Source: Takakia lepidozioides (lineage: Eukaryota > Streptophyta > Takakiopsida > Takakiales > Takakiaceae). From it: DNA of 64,000 nt. The position numbers and the translations under genes are program-made. Shown here piece after piece: positions 32,571 to 44,500 of the stretch (the first letter of the stretch is position 1; every line of letters begins with the position of its first letter). Location: contig CM060733.1 of NCBI GenBank assembly GCA_030704615.1, forward strand, positions 24,864,001 to 24,928,000. The letters are read 5' to 3'. Below the pieces are notes generated by a model that worked only from the letters and a program-made list of their open reading frames with translations, was not told the origin of the DNA and did not search any database.

Positions 32571-33240
32571 CGCAATGTCCAAAAAAATAAAAATAAAAAT
32601 AAAATATATATATTTTTGGATTTCTGACGCCGGGACCTCGCAAGAAAAAAAATCCATCGCAGCGAGGGCCCTCTTTCCCCCTTCATGCCACCTTACGACG
32701 GTTGGGCGTCGCAAAAAAGCGTCGCGGGCTCAGCGCCGCGCGGGGCGTGGGGACGCGGCTGGCGTCGCACCCCCCCCCCCCCCCCCCCCCAATTTGATGT
32801 AGTGCAAATGCGACTCCGGGGCGTGGTTACTTGCGACGCCCGGGGGTGGCTGGGTGTTTTTTTTACACAAAAAACAAACAGGTGGGGGAGGCCTTGTGTT
32901 GGGCTCAGGGACGCCGAGGCATCGCAGCTAGCCACCCCCGAATGTCGCACAGAAGAAAAACTCGTCGCACGGGGGGGTCCGGCTTTGCCACTGCGTTGCT
33001 ACTAGCCACGCCCGGCCATGGCTAGTTGCGACCCCCATCCGTGGCAAGCCTAAAAAACCCACCACAAGGGCGCTGGCCCAAGCGACGCCGTGGGTGGGCA
33101 ATGCGGGTGGTGGTAGGGGGGGGGGGTCATTTTGGGGGATGAATTGGGGGTGATTTAGGGTTTTTCCCTGGTTTCTTTCTTAGGTGTTGGAAAACATTAG
33201 AGCTTCCATTGCTCTGATTTAACAGGTACTCAATTTTGTT
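32571..33240. repeat. GC-rich repeat with many GCGTCGC/GCGACGC words
   Basis: Strongly G+C-rich, with at least ten variants of gcgtcgc, gcgacgc and ggcgtcgc in both orientations, C19 and G10 homopolymers, and tagccac/gtggcta inverted words (tagccacgcccggccatggcta near 33003). It is probably a degraded DNA transposon. No protein is recognised. Confidence 0.45.
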
Positions 33241-33399
33241 TATTGCATTGGTTCAAGCAAGCATGAACCGAGGGTGAGGCCGTGCGACACATGAATAAGA
33301 TGGAAGATGGAAATATATGTACAAATGGAAATATATTTACAAGCAATGAGCTGAATTCTTTGCTCACAAGGGTTCAATAGACTGACCCTGGGACCAGCT

Positions 33400-34620
33400 A
33401 CACGGACTAGGACTACTCATCCTTATCCTCATCCTCATCGTCAGAGGAGGAGTCATAGCTATCCGATGAGCCTGAGGATCAATAGCTACAAGAAATCTGC
33501 CAGAACTAACAGACAGAAAAGACTGAAAAGAAGCTTACCATGATGGTGGAGGAATGCACAGAATCACGTGAGGATGCCGGAATGTACACATATACATTGG
33601 TGTTGTCCATTGCTGTCTACAGATCAACAGGAAAATGCCAAAAGACTCAATGTGCTGTACTCTGATATAATGTGCAAAGATGTTACACAGTTCGAATTGA
33701 GCAATGAGACCGTCCTTGGGAGCCCTGCTATGAGCAACACACAATGAGGAGGTTGAGGCAATAAGGTCGAGTTTGTTTAAGTGTGCCCGAGTAAACAGAA
33801 AAGCTTAGGGGTCATACATGCTCAAGCGAGTCCTTGAGGGACCTCGGGAGGTCGAAGCCGCTTCTTCTTACCTTTGGTGTTCGGGTCCTTCATCAATACC
33901 ATGTGCTCTGCCTCATTGGCAACCCCATGGGAGTGCACCCAACCGGCCAAGAATGTCTCTGCCTCCTGAATGTCTCTGCCTCCCCCCAAATTCAAAAAAA
34001 GAAACAAACAAGAAAGAAATACATGTATGCAAAGGAAATGACAAAACATGGAATGGGCAAGGTGCGACGGTTGTACCTTTGCAAGCTTGGCCAACTCGGC
34101 CCCGGTGTCACCCGATGTGGCAGGAGTCCCCGCTACCGGAAGTCCCTGCGCTATCCCCTTCCGAAGTGCCGCTAGAAGTAGGTTCCAGATGTCGACCATA
34201 GCTGGCGGTGGCGCCCCGTAGTCCAGGCCCTTCTTTGCTGACCGCTCAGGCTGAGGGGGCGGCATCGCTGATCGGCTAGGCCGCTCCAAACCGGCACGTA
34301 GCCCCCCCCCCCCTCCCACAAATGCGTAGCAGGGTAGAAGCCCTCACCTGGCTTGACTAATTCGAGATGCTTCGTTATCTCGGCCTCCTCATTGCAGGCC
34401 CTCCTCGTCAACTCCTCCCTCATGATCAACATTGGGCTAGGAACCGCCAGTTCCCGAGGCCCTTCAACTTCACCTTGGGCCTTGGCAAGTGCGGCCTTTG
34501 CTGCGGAGGAAGGGGTCTGTATAGGGATGACATCCAAAAGTTGTTGCTGCTCAGTCCCCCACACCCCCCCGCTTTCTCTCTCTCTCTCTCTCTCTCTTTT
34601 GTCACTCCCCACAAAAAAAC
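33400..34620 (-). pseudogene. Possible split-gene remnant, function unknown
   Basis: The minus strand holds three suggestive pieces. A piece at 34500-34340 reads AAKAALAKAQGEVEGPREL and continues to a GEGFYPA stretch. One at 34290-34080 includes MVDIWNLLLAALRKGIAQGL. A third at 33470-33410 is a strongly acidic end with SSDSYDSSSDDEDEDKDE before a stop. Plausible splice donors exist (for example ATG/GTAAGC at 33537) but phases do not join cleanly. I cannot name a family. It may be a plant gene broken by insertions, or coincidence. Confidence 0.3.
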
Positions 34621-34960
34621 CAAAAATCAGAGAGGAGAGAGAGGGGGCAGAAGAGAGGGAAGATACTTTTTGTCATGTCAAGACAAAGACAGGACCCCTA
34701 GGGTCGTTGTCATGAAAGAATAAATAGACATATCAGCCACTTAAAAGGTGGGGGGGGGGGGGGGGAGTGACTGAGCAGCTGCCCCCCCCACCTTCCTTTT
34801 TCTCTTTTTGTTTCCTGATCTCTCCCTCTCACTCCCTCTCTCTGTCCCTCTCTCTCTCCTCTCTTTTGTACTGCTCACAAAAAAAAAAAAAACCCACAGA
34901 TGGAAAGAGGGGGTAGAAAAAGTTAAGAAGAGAGAGGGAAGATACTTTTTGTCATGTCCA
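34545..34960. repeat. CT/GA microsatellites with G-run palindrome
   Basis: (CT)n tracts at 34575-34600 and 34820-34865, a run of 16 G then agtgactgagcagctgccccccccacc (34750-34792), and the segment ttttgtcatgtcaagacaaa at 34668 that recurs at 44493. These are repeat-family ends. Confidence 0.6.
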
Positions 34961-35111
34961 ATATCTTGTACTCTTGTTCATTGTTATAAAGATCGTCTTG
35001 ATTCATATTTACTCATCATGCAATCGGTCACGCCGACCTTGACTTCTTCTCTAGTCTTGTACCTCTAGTCTGATCTCTTGTTTGTGTTCAGTCATGTTCT
35101 CGTCCTTGACA
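34961..35111 (+). repeat. Chromovirus LTR fragment, 3' end
   Basis: Matches 18840-18990 of the chromovirus LTR, including cttgtactcttgttcattgt and the terminal tccttgaca. The part before it is missing. Confidence 0.85.
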
Positions 35112-35240
35112 GGCTAACCCTAGATTACAAATAACGCTAGGCCATTGCAATAGTATACTTATCACCAGATAAGTGACTTGACATGGAACTGTCGGATGAA
35201 TCTGATGCATATATTTCGGGGCCTAGAAGTGGACCTACCT

Positions 35241-35580
35241 CCTTGGAAACTGGGCTGGAGTACTGGGAACTGGAAACAAGAGTAGCTTGAACTAATGTTG
35301 GCGAGACTGAAGAGTGTCAAGTCTCGCCTCTTATATATAGTAGTTACTAGGAAGTTCCCTAAGAGGCTTCCCTAAAGGAGTTTTCTTGATGGAGAAGTTT
35401 CCTCCAAAAGAAGCTTCCTGAGCAGTTTCCCAAGTTACTCTCGGTAATTTGGTAAACTCCCGGTAACTTGATAACTAATGATAAATTATGATAAATCATG
35501 ATAGATCACGGTAACTTTCGATAACGTGGTAGCTTAGTAATTTCTGGTATTTATTCCTGGTAAGTTCTTGATGTGGTGCA
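35241..35580 (-). repeat. Chromovirus LTR fragment, 5' part, inverted
   Basis: The reverse complement of about 18385-18780 of the LTR, with cagtttcccaagttactctc and tcgcctcttatatatag. Together with 34961-35111 it makes two pieces of the same LTR in opposite orientation. Confidence 0.8.
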
Positions 35581-35589
35581 CGTCACACA

Positions 35590-37690
35590 GTCATACAAAT
35601 TTACTGTCTGCAAGCTGTAATCCAAGCATACATACTAAAACCCCATGGGTGTCATGGAGGGTTTTTTTTAAAACAAAATGAACACTTGGATATCACAAAC
35701 TTAAATACCTTGCCTTGCCAGTATTTGTTTAGACTGGTGTGCAGTACAACTTGCCCCCACAGGGGATGTGGATATGTCTGGTAAGTTTTCCAGAACACCC
35801 CTATACCTTTATTTCTTGCTACAGCTGAAAATCAAAGCTCATGAAACAACAAGGTAAATATAAAGGACTGCATACACATCCTGTGACAATATATGATACT
35901 GTCAGTACACCCTTCACATCATTCCACATTTGACCATGTCATTACACCATGTCCAGGGGGTATTTCCACTCGACTACCCTGGCTGCCTCAAAAACCAGTT
36001 ACCATTTATATTACTGCCATATTTCAGTGTCAGCCAATAGCCACAGGCAGAAACTTCACCATACCCTGGCCTAAGCATCTAGCTACAAAGCCATCCGGGT
36101 TGGAACATAACAGGGGTCTTTTTACCAACAGAGGTACCCGAGTAGCTGCAGCAAACAATTCCTTGCAGCCTCTCAATTTGTTTCCAACTACCATAAGGTA
36201 AGCAAAGCAAACTAGGGCCTGGAAAACATGTGTGTGTCTCTCACACAAGCCATCATAAACCCAGCTGTCACAACATAACAGAGGTTTTGCACTGGCTGGC
36301 CGAACTAGCCCATCGTAGAAAGCATTACACTTGTTCTTCAAAAATCAAGGAAGGAAAGAGGTAGGATCAAGAAAAACCATAGAGTAATTTAGATTTTCAA
36401 CATTTTAAGATGAGTCCCTGGCAAGCGATTCCTTCCCCTGCTCTGCAATCCCACTTGGCATCCAGCAGCACCTAGACATCAGAATATTAGTGGAAGCCCT
36501 CACCTATGCCGTCCCAAAAACAACCACAACGCATTGTGAATTAGTGAGGATGCACGAGGTGAGTAACATGCTTCCACACTTGCTATCGAGGTCAAATACA
36601 CTTCAATCTAAGCGCAGAGAATGCCAAAGCAAGCAAGCAAGCAAAACCAACAGAAAAAAACCTTTCTACTGTTTGGGGAGAGTCGTCATCTCTCCACAAG
36701 CCTAACCGTGCAGGGAGGACTCCGCCAGCACCACAACACTGCTACCTTAAAAAAAAGCCAAAGCAGGTCTTGCCATCACAAAGAAAAAAAGAGCTAGGTC
36801 TCAAAAGGTAGGGGTTTAAAAACGGAGGGAGAGATTTTCCTTGTGCCGCCATTCATCAAAGATCCAGAGGAGGGCTCCTAGGGAAACGTCATAGGCATGC
36901 AGGTGGGGTGCATCCGTCATCACTGCCGCGGTTCCCTTGTGCAGCATTAAAACAGACAACTGAGACAGGGAATCTTCCCTCATCTCTATAAGCCACCGCC
37001 ATCGCCTTAAAGAGCCCGCCCCAAAGCATCGCTCAACAAGGAGCCATAAACACTCAAGGATTGGCAGCTCAAGGTATCTGCAGCACGAGCATGCTCCTCC
37101 CAAGCCACCACTGCGCGCGCTCTCGCAGCGCAAAAAGAAAGGGTTGCGCAGGGTTTTCCCCTGTCTGGCCCGTCATTCATCCTTCTCAGGATGAAAAACA
37201 TCCGCCAGTCTGTCTGCCCGACGGACGTTGTCCGTTTCTCATTCGTGGAAGATGAAAGACATCGTGCTTTCATCCGTCTTGCACTCAACGGATGTAGTCC
37301 GTATTTCATCTAGGTTAGATGAAAAACATGGGGGGGGGTTTTTTTAACCCTGTCTTGCCCTGTATTTAGGTCTTGTCAGATGAAGTCCTTTTTTCATCAA
37401 GGTTGGATTGAAAAAGTAGAAACTGACGGGAGTTTTGCAACTCACAGGTTTTTTAGTGAAGAAATATTTCACTAAAAATATAATTTAAAAAACAAATTGG
37501 ATAAAAAACATCCAAAATTCCATGCAACCCAATTTTGCAATTTTTTTCAATTTCCTCAAGGATGGAAGTCGGGACAACAATTCCATAAGCCCAGTGTCCA
37601 GAGGGAGAGAGAGGGAGAGAGAGGGAGAGAGGTGCAAGAAAAAATAAAAAATAAAAAAATGGGGGGGGGGGGGGGAGTGACTAAGCAGCA
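35590..37690 (+). repeat. F1 repeat, longest forward copy
   Basis: About 2.1 kb ending in a (GA)n tract, a 16-18-bp G-run and agtgactaagcagc at 37690. It is nearly collinear with the inverted copy 39988-42060, and its first 1.4 kb with 44780-46140. Contents: the 90-nt foldback (36490), gcgcgc-rich block, and four TTTCATCC hairpins at 37180-37420. It lies directly upstream of the RT relic in the same orientation. No conserved reading frame. Confidence 0.85.
36490..36577 (+). repeat. Conserved about 90-nt foldback, copy 3
   Basis: Outer stem GTGGAAGC/GCTTCCAC, second stem CTCACC/GGTGAG, apical hairpin CACAA-CGCA-TTGTG. Compared with the F2 copies, outer-stem and apical pairs are changed on both sides. 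Confidence 0.85.
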
Positions 37691-37692
37691 AT

Positions 37693-39757
37693 ATGCTCTA
37701 TCCCAACAGAGGAATGGAATGGGTCAGTGCCAAAGGTCTCATCAAAGAAGCTTTGGATTTTTTTGAACAGCTTGGTCTATGTATGTTACTTGATGATATT
37801 GTGTTTGGATGGACTTATCACAAGCAGTGCAATCTGGAATACTACCAACCTACTTCTATCTTCCGTAACTTCCGTTTCTCACAGGATTTGACACCCAATC
37901 ATCCATGTCTATATGAGAGCACCAATAGATTTAAACGGTTCTGCGACAGTGATACACTGGCAGAATTCCACATGCCTGGTGACTCTCACACTCAACAGGT
38001 ACGGACAATGGACCTCACCATTATCCGACACCATGGTTTGAGGAAGCTATTTGGGCTAGGTATGAATCATATCCCTTTGAGAAAAACTCTACTGAAAGAG
38101 TTAGTAGAGGAGGTATCTCTAGCCTTTTGGAAAACATGTGAAATCCCTAGGTATCTGAATGCCATGAGTGGCTCAAGCAAACCTGCTGGGACAGATTAAA
38201 GAAAAAAACATACAAGGGAATTTTCTCACACACGGAAAGAAACGAACCCCCTTGAGGTGGCGGATGCCCAAGACGAACTAGCTTGGCTTCGAAATCATCT
38301 GTATATGTCAGGCTTGGACAAAGCTAACAATAATGTTTGTTTCATGTGTGTGAAGCATTTCAGAACACACAAACCTTTCACAGGCTGATGGGTAAGGACT
38401 TTAAGCCATGCATCCAAATGAGGTATGGACTCACCAACACAGAATAAGGGATTCCTTGACTAATGATTTAGAAAGGACGATCCCTGAAATGTCCACTGAA
38501 ACCTCTGATCTACCATACATCATGGGGATCTATAAACTACACAAGAAAAAAATACCGGTGGATCACTACACTAATGCCCCACAATGCATTTTCAGTGGGC
38601 TAGCAAGTTTACTTACTTGTGCCACCTATGACTCTTTTGCCGCTCGTGAAAGAGTGTGTGAAACTGAAGCTGGATACCTATGAAATTTTTCTTAAAGTCT
38701 CTACGTCTATGTACTGGATTATAGACAGTATTACGGACTTTACCCTGAATTTACCTGACAAGATATATAGCATTTTTGTGGCTGACATCACCACCACAAT
38801 GCTATGAGAATATCCCTTATCAGGAGAAGATAACCTAGGGGCAGCCATTGCTTATGTGATTAAATTTGCCTTTAAGCAATACCATGCATCTCGACCTAGG
38901 TCCCAACATTTTTTATGGATCCAAACAAAAGAAGAAATTTGGGAAGTGTAGGTGGGGGACCTACTTCCCCTAACCCTGGCTGTCTGAGGCAAGGTTGCTC
39001 GAGCTCCACAGCTGGTTGATGTCCCATTGCTTCGTTCTTTAGGGGACCGGGTATGGCAGCAAATATCAGTATATACCTATGGGCTTTTCTTGTTCAACCT
39101 TTATGGTGCAATATATATTTTTTATCTTATAAAATCCGGTTCATTTAAGATTGGCTACACTCGTCGGGAACTACAGAATCAGATCTGTCTGCCAAGTTCG
39201 AACTCAGCTTCTGTTACATTGATGACATATGCTGGCTTAATGCCGGAAATGCTCTAACATTTTTGAATCCCTCAGCTGATCGCAATAGTTCCAACCCATG
39301 GTGGATATATCCTTTGAATGTGGTCGAAATTAAGCCTGAAATATTGAGAACCAAATCCGGACTTCAATGAAGACTGAAGGCCTGGAACTTGTTTATGAAC
39401 ATCCAATTATCAGTAGAGAATGAGGAGACATGTGAATTCCACTTCCAGAAATATGACAAGAGGAGAGCTCTCCCCTTTTCATATACACAATACATTCAGT
39501 TCAAGTCAAACCGACTAGTGAACCAATCATACAATGTGGTGATATCTCAGGCTGTACCCATATTATATATTTCCAGTACCGTTCAATCGGCCTGGAAAGA
39601 GTGTGGGACTCTGATTGACACCTTAGGAAAAAATGGCTTCAAAACGGACAAGTTGTTACGAATATTGCTAAGGCTCCTCGAAGAAGGAACTTTTCCTAGT
39701 GTACGCTTCCAGATTGCTGATCTGGTCAACATGCTCAGAGGTAAGCACTATCTTTAG
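37693..39757 (+). pseudogene. Penelope-like reverse transcriptase relic
   Basis: Frames broken by stops and shifts keep a recognisable RT order. The N-terminal part has GLGMNHIPLRKT (about 38055) and SGLDKANNNVCFMCVK (about 38310), matching the conserved N-terminal core of Penelope-like elements. LPYIMGIYKLHKKK (38510) corresponds to their LPKxHK block. FVADITTTML (38775) is RT block A, and CYIDDICWL (39212-39238) the YxDD site. A thumb-like tail has YDKRRALPFSYTQYIQFKSN (39449) and NQSYNVVISQ. No GIY-YIG endonuclease was seen, so it may be of the endonuclease-lacking type or truncated. It lies between inverted F1 copies. Confidence 0.6.
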
Positions 39758-39904
39758 TAACCTAAATGACTTCAATGATTGATTTCATTTTGCTTGTTCT
39801 AAATCACCCAACATGACTAAGGGTAGCCTGATAATCCTTTTCAGGACATCTTCCGAAGGATTGGCATATGAGCAAGGAGAGTTTGCCCTTTTGGAGAGGA
39901 GTCT

Positions 39905-39970
39905 GGTATGCACTCCATTACGGGGTGAGTGCATACCACACTCACTCCGTAAGGGCCTGCCATACCAGGG
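39905..39970. repeat. Nested palindrome
   Basis: ggtatgcactc/gagtgcatacc forms an 11-bp stem with an about 10-nt loop (39909-39940). A second inverted pair, ccattacgg/ccgtaaggg plus tgagtg/cactca, overlaps it, so alternative folds are possible. It is downstream of the RT relic and before the inverted F1 copy. Confidence 0.6.
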
Positions 39971-39987
39971 TTTGATGGTGGGATTCC

Positions 39988-42060
39988 CTCTCTCTCCCCC
40001 CTCTCCTCCCTGGACATTGGGCTTATGGAATTGTTGTCCCGACTTCCATCTTTGAGGAAGTTGAAAAAAATTGCAAAATTGGGTTGCATGGAATTTTGGA
40101 TGTTTTTTATCCAAAAAAAATTTAAAAAAAAATTCCTAGTGAAATATTTCTTCACTAAAAAACCTTTCTTCACTAAAAAAACTGTGAGTTGCACAACTCT
40201 CGTCAGTTTCTACTTTTTCAATCCAACCTGGATGAAAAAAGGACTTTATCTAACAGGGCCTAAATACAGGGCAAGACAGGTATAAAACCCCCCCCATGTT
40301 TTTCATCTAACCTAGATGAAATACGGATTACATCTGTTGAGTACAAGACAGGATGAAAGCACGATGTCTTTTCATCTTCCACGAATGAGAAACAGACAAC
40401 GTCCTTCGGGCGGACAGACTGGCGGATGTTTTTCATCCTGAGAAGGATGAATGACGGGCCAGACATGCAAAAACCCTGCGCAACCCTAATGTCTTTCTTT
40501 TTGCGCTGCGAGAGCGCGCGCGATGGCGGCTTGTGAGGAGCGAGCGGTGGTGCTCGGCGCGCAGATACCTTGAGCTGCCAATCCTTGAGTGATTATGGCT
40601 CCTGTGAGCGCCGCCTGGGCGGGCTCTTTAGGGTGATGGCGGTGGCTTAGAGATGAGGGAAGATTCACTGTCTCAGCTGTCTGTTTTTTTGCTGCACAAT
40701 GGAACCGCGGCAGTGATGGCGGAGGCACCACCTGCATGCTTATGACGTTTCCCTAGGAGCCCTCCTCTGGATCTTGATGAATGGCGGCGTCTTGGTAGAA
40801 CAAAGAAGTCTCTCTCCCTCCCTTTCTAAACCCTACCTTTTGAGACCAAGCTTTTTTTTCTTTGTCTTGGCAAGGCTGTGCTTTGGTTAAGGTACCAGTG
40901 TTGTGGTGTTGGCGGAGTCCTCCCTGCACAGTTAGGCTTGTGGAGAGATGACGACTCTCCCTAGACCGTAAAAAAGGTTCTTTTTCTGTTTTGTTTGCTC
41001 CCTGCTTTCTTTGCTTCCTCTGCGCTTAGATTGAAGTATATTTGACCTCGATAGCAAGTGGTGGAAGCCTGTTACTACTCACCTCGTGCATCCTCACTAA
41101 CTCACATGCGTTGTGGGTTGTTTTTGGGACGGGCCACAGGTGAGGGCTTCCACTTAATATTCTGATGTCTAGTGCTGTTGGATGCCAAGTTGGATTGCAG
41201 AGCAGGGGAAGGAATCGCTTGCCAAGACTCATCTTAAAATGTTGAAAACTAAACTACTCTATGGTTTTTCTTGATCCTACCTCTTTCCTTACTTGATTTT
41301 GAAGAACAAGTGTAATGCTTTCTACGATGGGGCTAGTTCGGCCCAGCCAGTGGAAAACCGCTGTTATGTGGTGTTGTTAGCATGATTTAGGTGATGGCGT
41401 GTATGAGAGACACACATTTGTTTTCCAGGCACTAGTTTGCTTTGCTTACCTTATGGTAGTTGGAAAAATTGAGAGGCTACAATGAATTGTTTGCTGCAGC
41501 TACTCGCTACCTCTGTTGGTATAAAGGCCCCTGTTATGTTCCAACCCGATGGCTTTGTTGGCTAGATGCTTAGCCAGGGTATGGTGAAGTTTTCTGCCTG
41601 TTGGCTATTCGGCTAACACTGAAATATGGCAGTAATATAAATGGTAACTGTTTTTTGAGGCAGCCAGGTGTCCAGTGAAATCCCCCCTGGACATGGTGTA
41701 ATGACATGGTCAAATGTGGAATGATGTGAAGGGTGTACTGACAGTATCATATATTGTCACTTATGTGTATGCAGTCCTTTATATTTACTTGATGTGTCAT
41801 GAGCTTTGATTTCAGCTGTAGCAAGAATAAAGGTATAGTGGTGGGTTCTGGAAAACTTACCAGACATATCCACATCCCCTGTGGGGGCAAGCTGTAACTG
41901 GAACACCAGTCGAACCAAATACTAGCAAGGCAAGGTATTTAAATCTGTGATATCCAAGTGTTTCCTTTCTTTTTTTAAGAAATCCTCCTCCATTACACCC
42001 ATGGGGTTTTAGTAAGTATGCTTGGATTACACGCTTGAAGACAGTAAATCTGTATGATTA
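39988..42060 (-). repeat. F1 repeat, reverse copy
   Basis: Inverted partner of 35590-37660 flanking the RT relic. It contains hairpins at 40090-40450, the gcgcgcg block near 40515, the foldback at 41061, and ends at cagtaaatctgtatgatt. It lacks the terminal G-run present on the left side. Confidence 0.85.
41061..41153 (-). repeat. Conserved about 90-nt foldback, copy 4
   Basis: Outer stem GTGGAAGC/GCTTCCAC, second stem CTCACCT/AGGTGAG, apical hairpin CACA-TGCGT-TGTG. Preceded by gacctcgatagcaagtg, the conserved flank. Confidence 0.85.
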
Positions 42061-42289
42061 TGCACCCATCAGCCAAAAAAAAATATGGCTAAGTACCCGC
42101 CATCCCCACCCAGACCTTTGTAGTGTATCATGATCTGACTGGTGGTCAATCAACATTAGTGGCATACTCTCTGGATTATGAATAATACTGACATGAACAT
42201 TAACTGTGATGGTTGTAATTTGGATTTTCTAAAAGGTGTTGATAGGGGACATGACAAAAAATATCTTCCTCTCTCTCCCTATCTTTTGT

Positions 42290-44020
42290 GTTGCTTAAAA
42301 AACAAAACAAACAAGAGAGGGAAGATATACATGTCATGTCAAGACATGGACAATACCGCTAAGGTCATTGTCATTGAAAGACAAAACAGCCTTTACAGGG
42401 CACCATCTAACATTCCTTTCATGTTACAATCTCATTGAATACCCCATTACATTTCAGGGTGTCTGAAAAAACAGGGTGGGAGGGTGGGATTCCAGGTCAG
42501 TCATATCATGAAAGCACCATAGTTTGCAACCATCATCTCAAAAATTCATTTCAAACTCATTTCAAAAACCAGATTGCAGGTTTGGTTTGAAGTTGATGTT
42601 TTAGAACCAGATACAAGCAAGATTCTTAAAAAGGAAGAAGAAACAACAGGGTGAGCCCCTTAAGCAGGTATAGGCCTGGAATGGTATTTTAAGGCCTCAT
42701 AAATTAGCTCTGCCAAGGTGAAAGAGCAGCTCAGAAACCTCTGTTTGTTATCAAGCCATGAAACCAAAATGATATGAGGGCCTTGAAGAATGTGTGTATC
42801 TCTATCAAAGCCTATCCTTTTGATCCATCAGAGTCATACCAAGAAGTTTCATTTCAGAGCCAAGTATCAAGCAGTCAGAGTAATAACTGCTATTTTGTAC
42901 CCTTGTACCCTTAATAGCTTAACTCCTATAATGCAATATGTTGTTAAAAAACTAGAAACAGGGGGTAAGGAGAGAAGCAGATCTTCATTGGAGCCATCTT
43001 GGAGCAGGTCTGAAGCGGCATGGTGGCAGTTTGAAACAGCAAATGGCATCAGCAGCTTAGGCAGCAGCAGAATCCACATTTGCAAGAACAGGAGCTGCAA
43101 GCTTCAAGAAATCAAGACAAGTGAAGACCCTCACCTGTGCCCGTCCCAAAAACCACCACATAGCGATGTGTGTTAGTGAGGATGCAGTAGGTGAGTGGTA
43201 GGTCTTCACAGTTGCTATCCATGTCAGTGTTGAATTGTAAAGCATGTACAGATCACAATTCAAGCAAGGGTAAACTCAAAAAACCTTGAGTGTTTGTGGT
43301 ATTGCCCTACGCCATGGCGTCCCACAGATCGTCTCCAACAGAACGCATCAAAGTAGAAGCGTTCAAAAATAGAGAATGGCTCATACAAAAAGAGAGCAAC
43401 ATGTAATCTGTAGATAAATAGGGATAGAGTACTTCCCAACGAGGAGTAAAAGCGCCCGCTGCAAAATAAAGAACCATGAGTTTCTGAGCCAAAGCGATCA
43501 CTGCTTTGTTGTCTGCCAGAGAGGAATCTGCCTAACCACCAATGCGCATCCCAAGAGCCAGCCATCACGAGTACCATGGGGAGTAGGTTTATACGGCGCA
43601 TCATCAAGGTTCACTAAAGCACGAGTTCAGTGCTGTGAAATGTGTCGGCCTGCTTAGGGCACAACTTCCCGATTTCTCATCCAGGGTGGATGAAAATCAC
43701 ATTTTATCAGAGAAGCACTTTGTCAATGGATGACATCCAATAAAAATGTATACTTTTAGGGTATGGTATAGGCTTAGGTTTAATAACTGCCATCATTTAT
43801 GATGGTAGTTTTATATTCTCTTGGATTTTAAAATAGGTAACCATTATTCATGTAGTTCGATCCAGTTTAGATGAAAGAAATAGATGGTAAACCAAGCTTT
43901 CTGTACATTTAGTTTCATCATCCTATAATAATATCATCCAAATTTGGATGAAAAAGGTTGGGATGAAAACTAAAATAACCTCAAAATGAAATCCAAAGAG
44001 TTATAGAGGGAGAGGGAGAG
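42290..44020 (-). repeat. F2 repeat, reverse copy
   Basis: Inverted partner of 23476-25600, about 400 bp shorter through internal deletions. It includes the foldback at 43121 and mini-hairpins at 43670-43970 and begins with the cattgtcattgaaagacaaa segment. The partly conserved MMMRRINLLP frame lies at 43607-43260. Confidence 0.8.
43121..43209 (+). repeat. Conserved about 90-nt foldback, copy 5
   Basis: Outer stem GTGAAGACC/GGTCTTCAC, second stem CTCACCT/AGGTGAG, apical hairpin CACAT-AGCG-ATGTG, and a possible inner pairing of TGC..GTCC with GGATGCA. The best preserved F2-type copy. Confidence 0.88.
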
Positions 44021-44500
44021 AGGGGGCAACAAAGATGCTCGTCATCCCCCCCCCACATTTTTTCTTCTGGGTTTCCTGATCTTTCCCTCTCTCTCCCTCT
44101 CTTTTGTGTTGCTCACAAAACAAAACAAACCAGAGAGGGAGAGACGGGGAAGAAAAATTAAAAAGAGATAGTGAGGGGGACAGAGACAAGAGAGAGGGAG
44201 AGGGACAAAGGGATAGAGAGAGGGAGAGAGGGGGCAACAAAGAAAAAAAAAAAAAATGGGGGGGGGGGGGGGAGTGACTGAGCAACAACAGCTGCTCAGT
44301 CACCCCCCCCCCCCAATTTTTTTAAATTTATTGTTTCCTGATCTCTCCCTCTCTCTCTCCCTCTCTTTTGTGCTGCAAAAAAAAAAAAAAAAAAAACAAA
44401 ACAAAACAAAACAAGAGAGGGAAAGAGGGGGCAAAAAAGGTAAAAAGAGAGAGGGAGAGAGAGAGAGGCAAAAGAGATGGAAGATACTTTTTGTCATGTC
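44021..44500. repeat. Microsatellite-rich palindromic junction
   Basis: Alternating (CT)n and (GA)n tracts around a large palindrome. G14 then agtgactgagca at 44258-44284 pairs with tgctcagtcac then C13 at 44292-44315. The arms extend into A-run/T-run and gagagaggg/ccctctctc. It looks like two copies of one repeat end joined head to head. Confidence 0.7.

Noticed and set aside
33535-33744. Exon joining to the acidic tail at 33410-33470
   Set aside because: The donor at 33537 is good but no acceptor gives a matching phase into the acidic frame.
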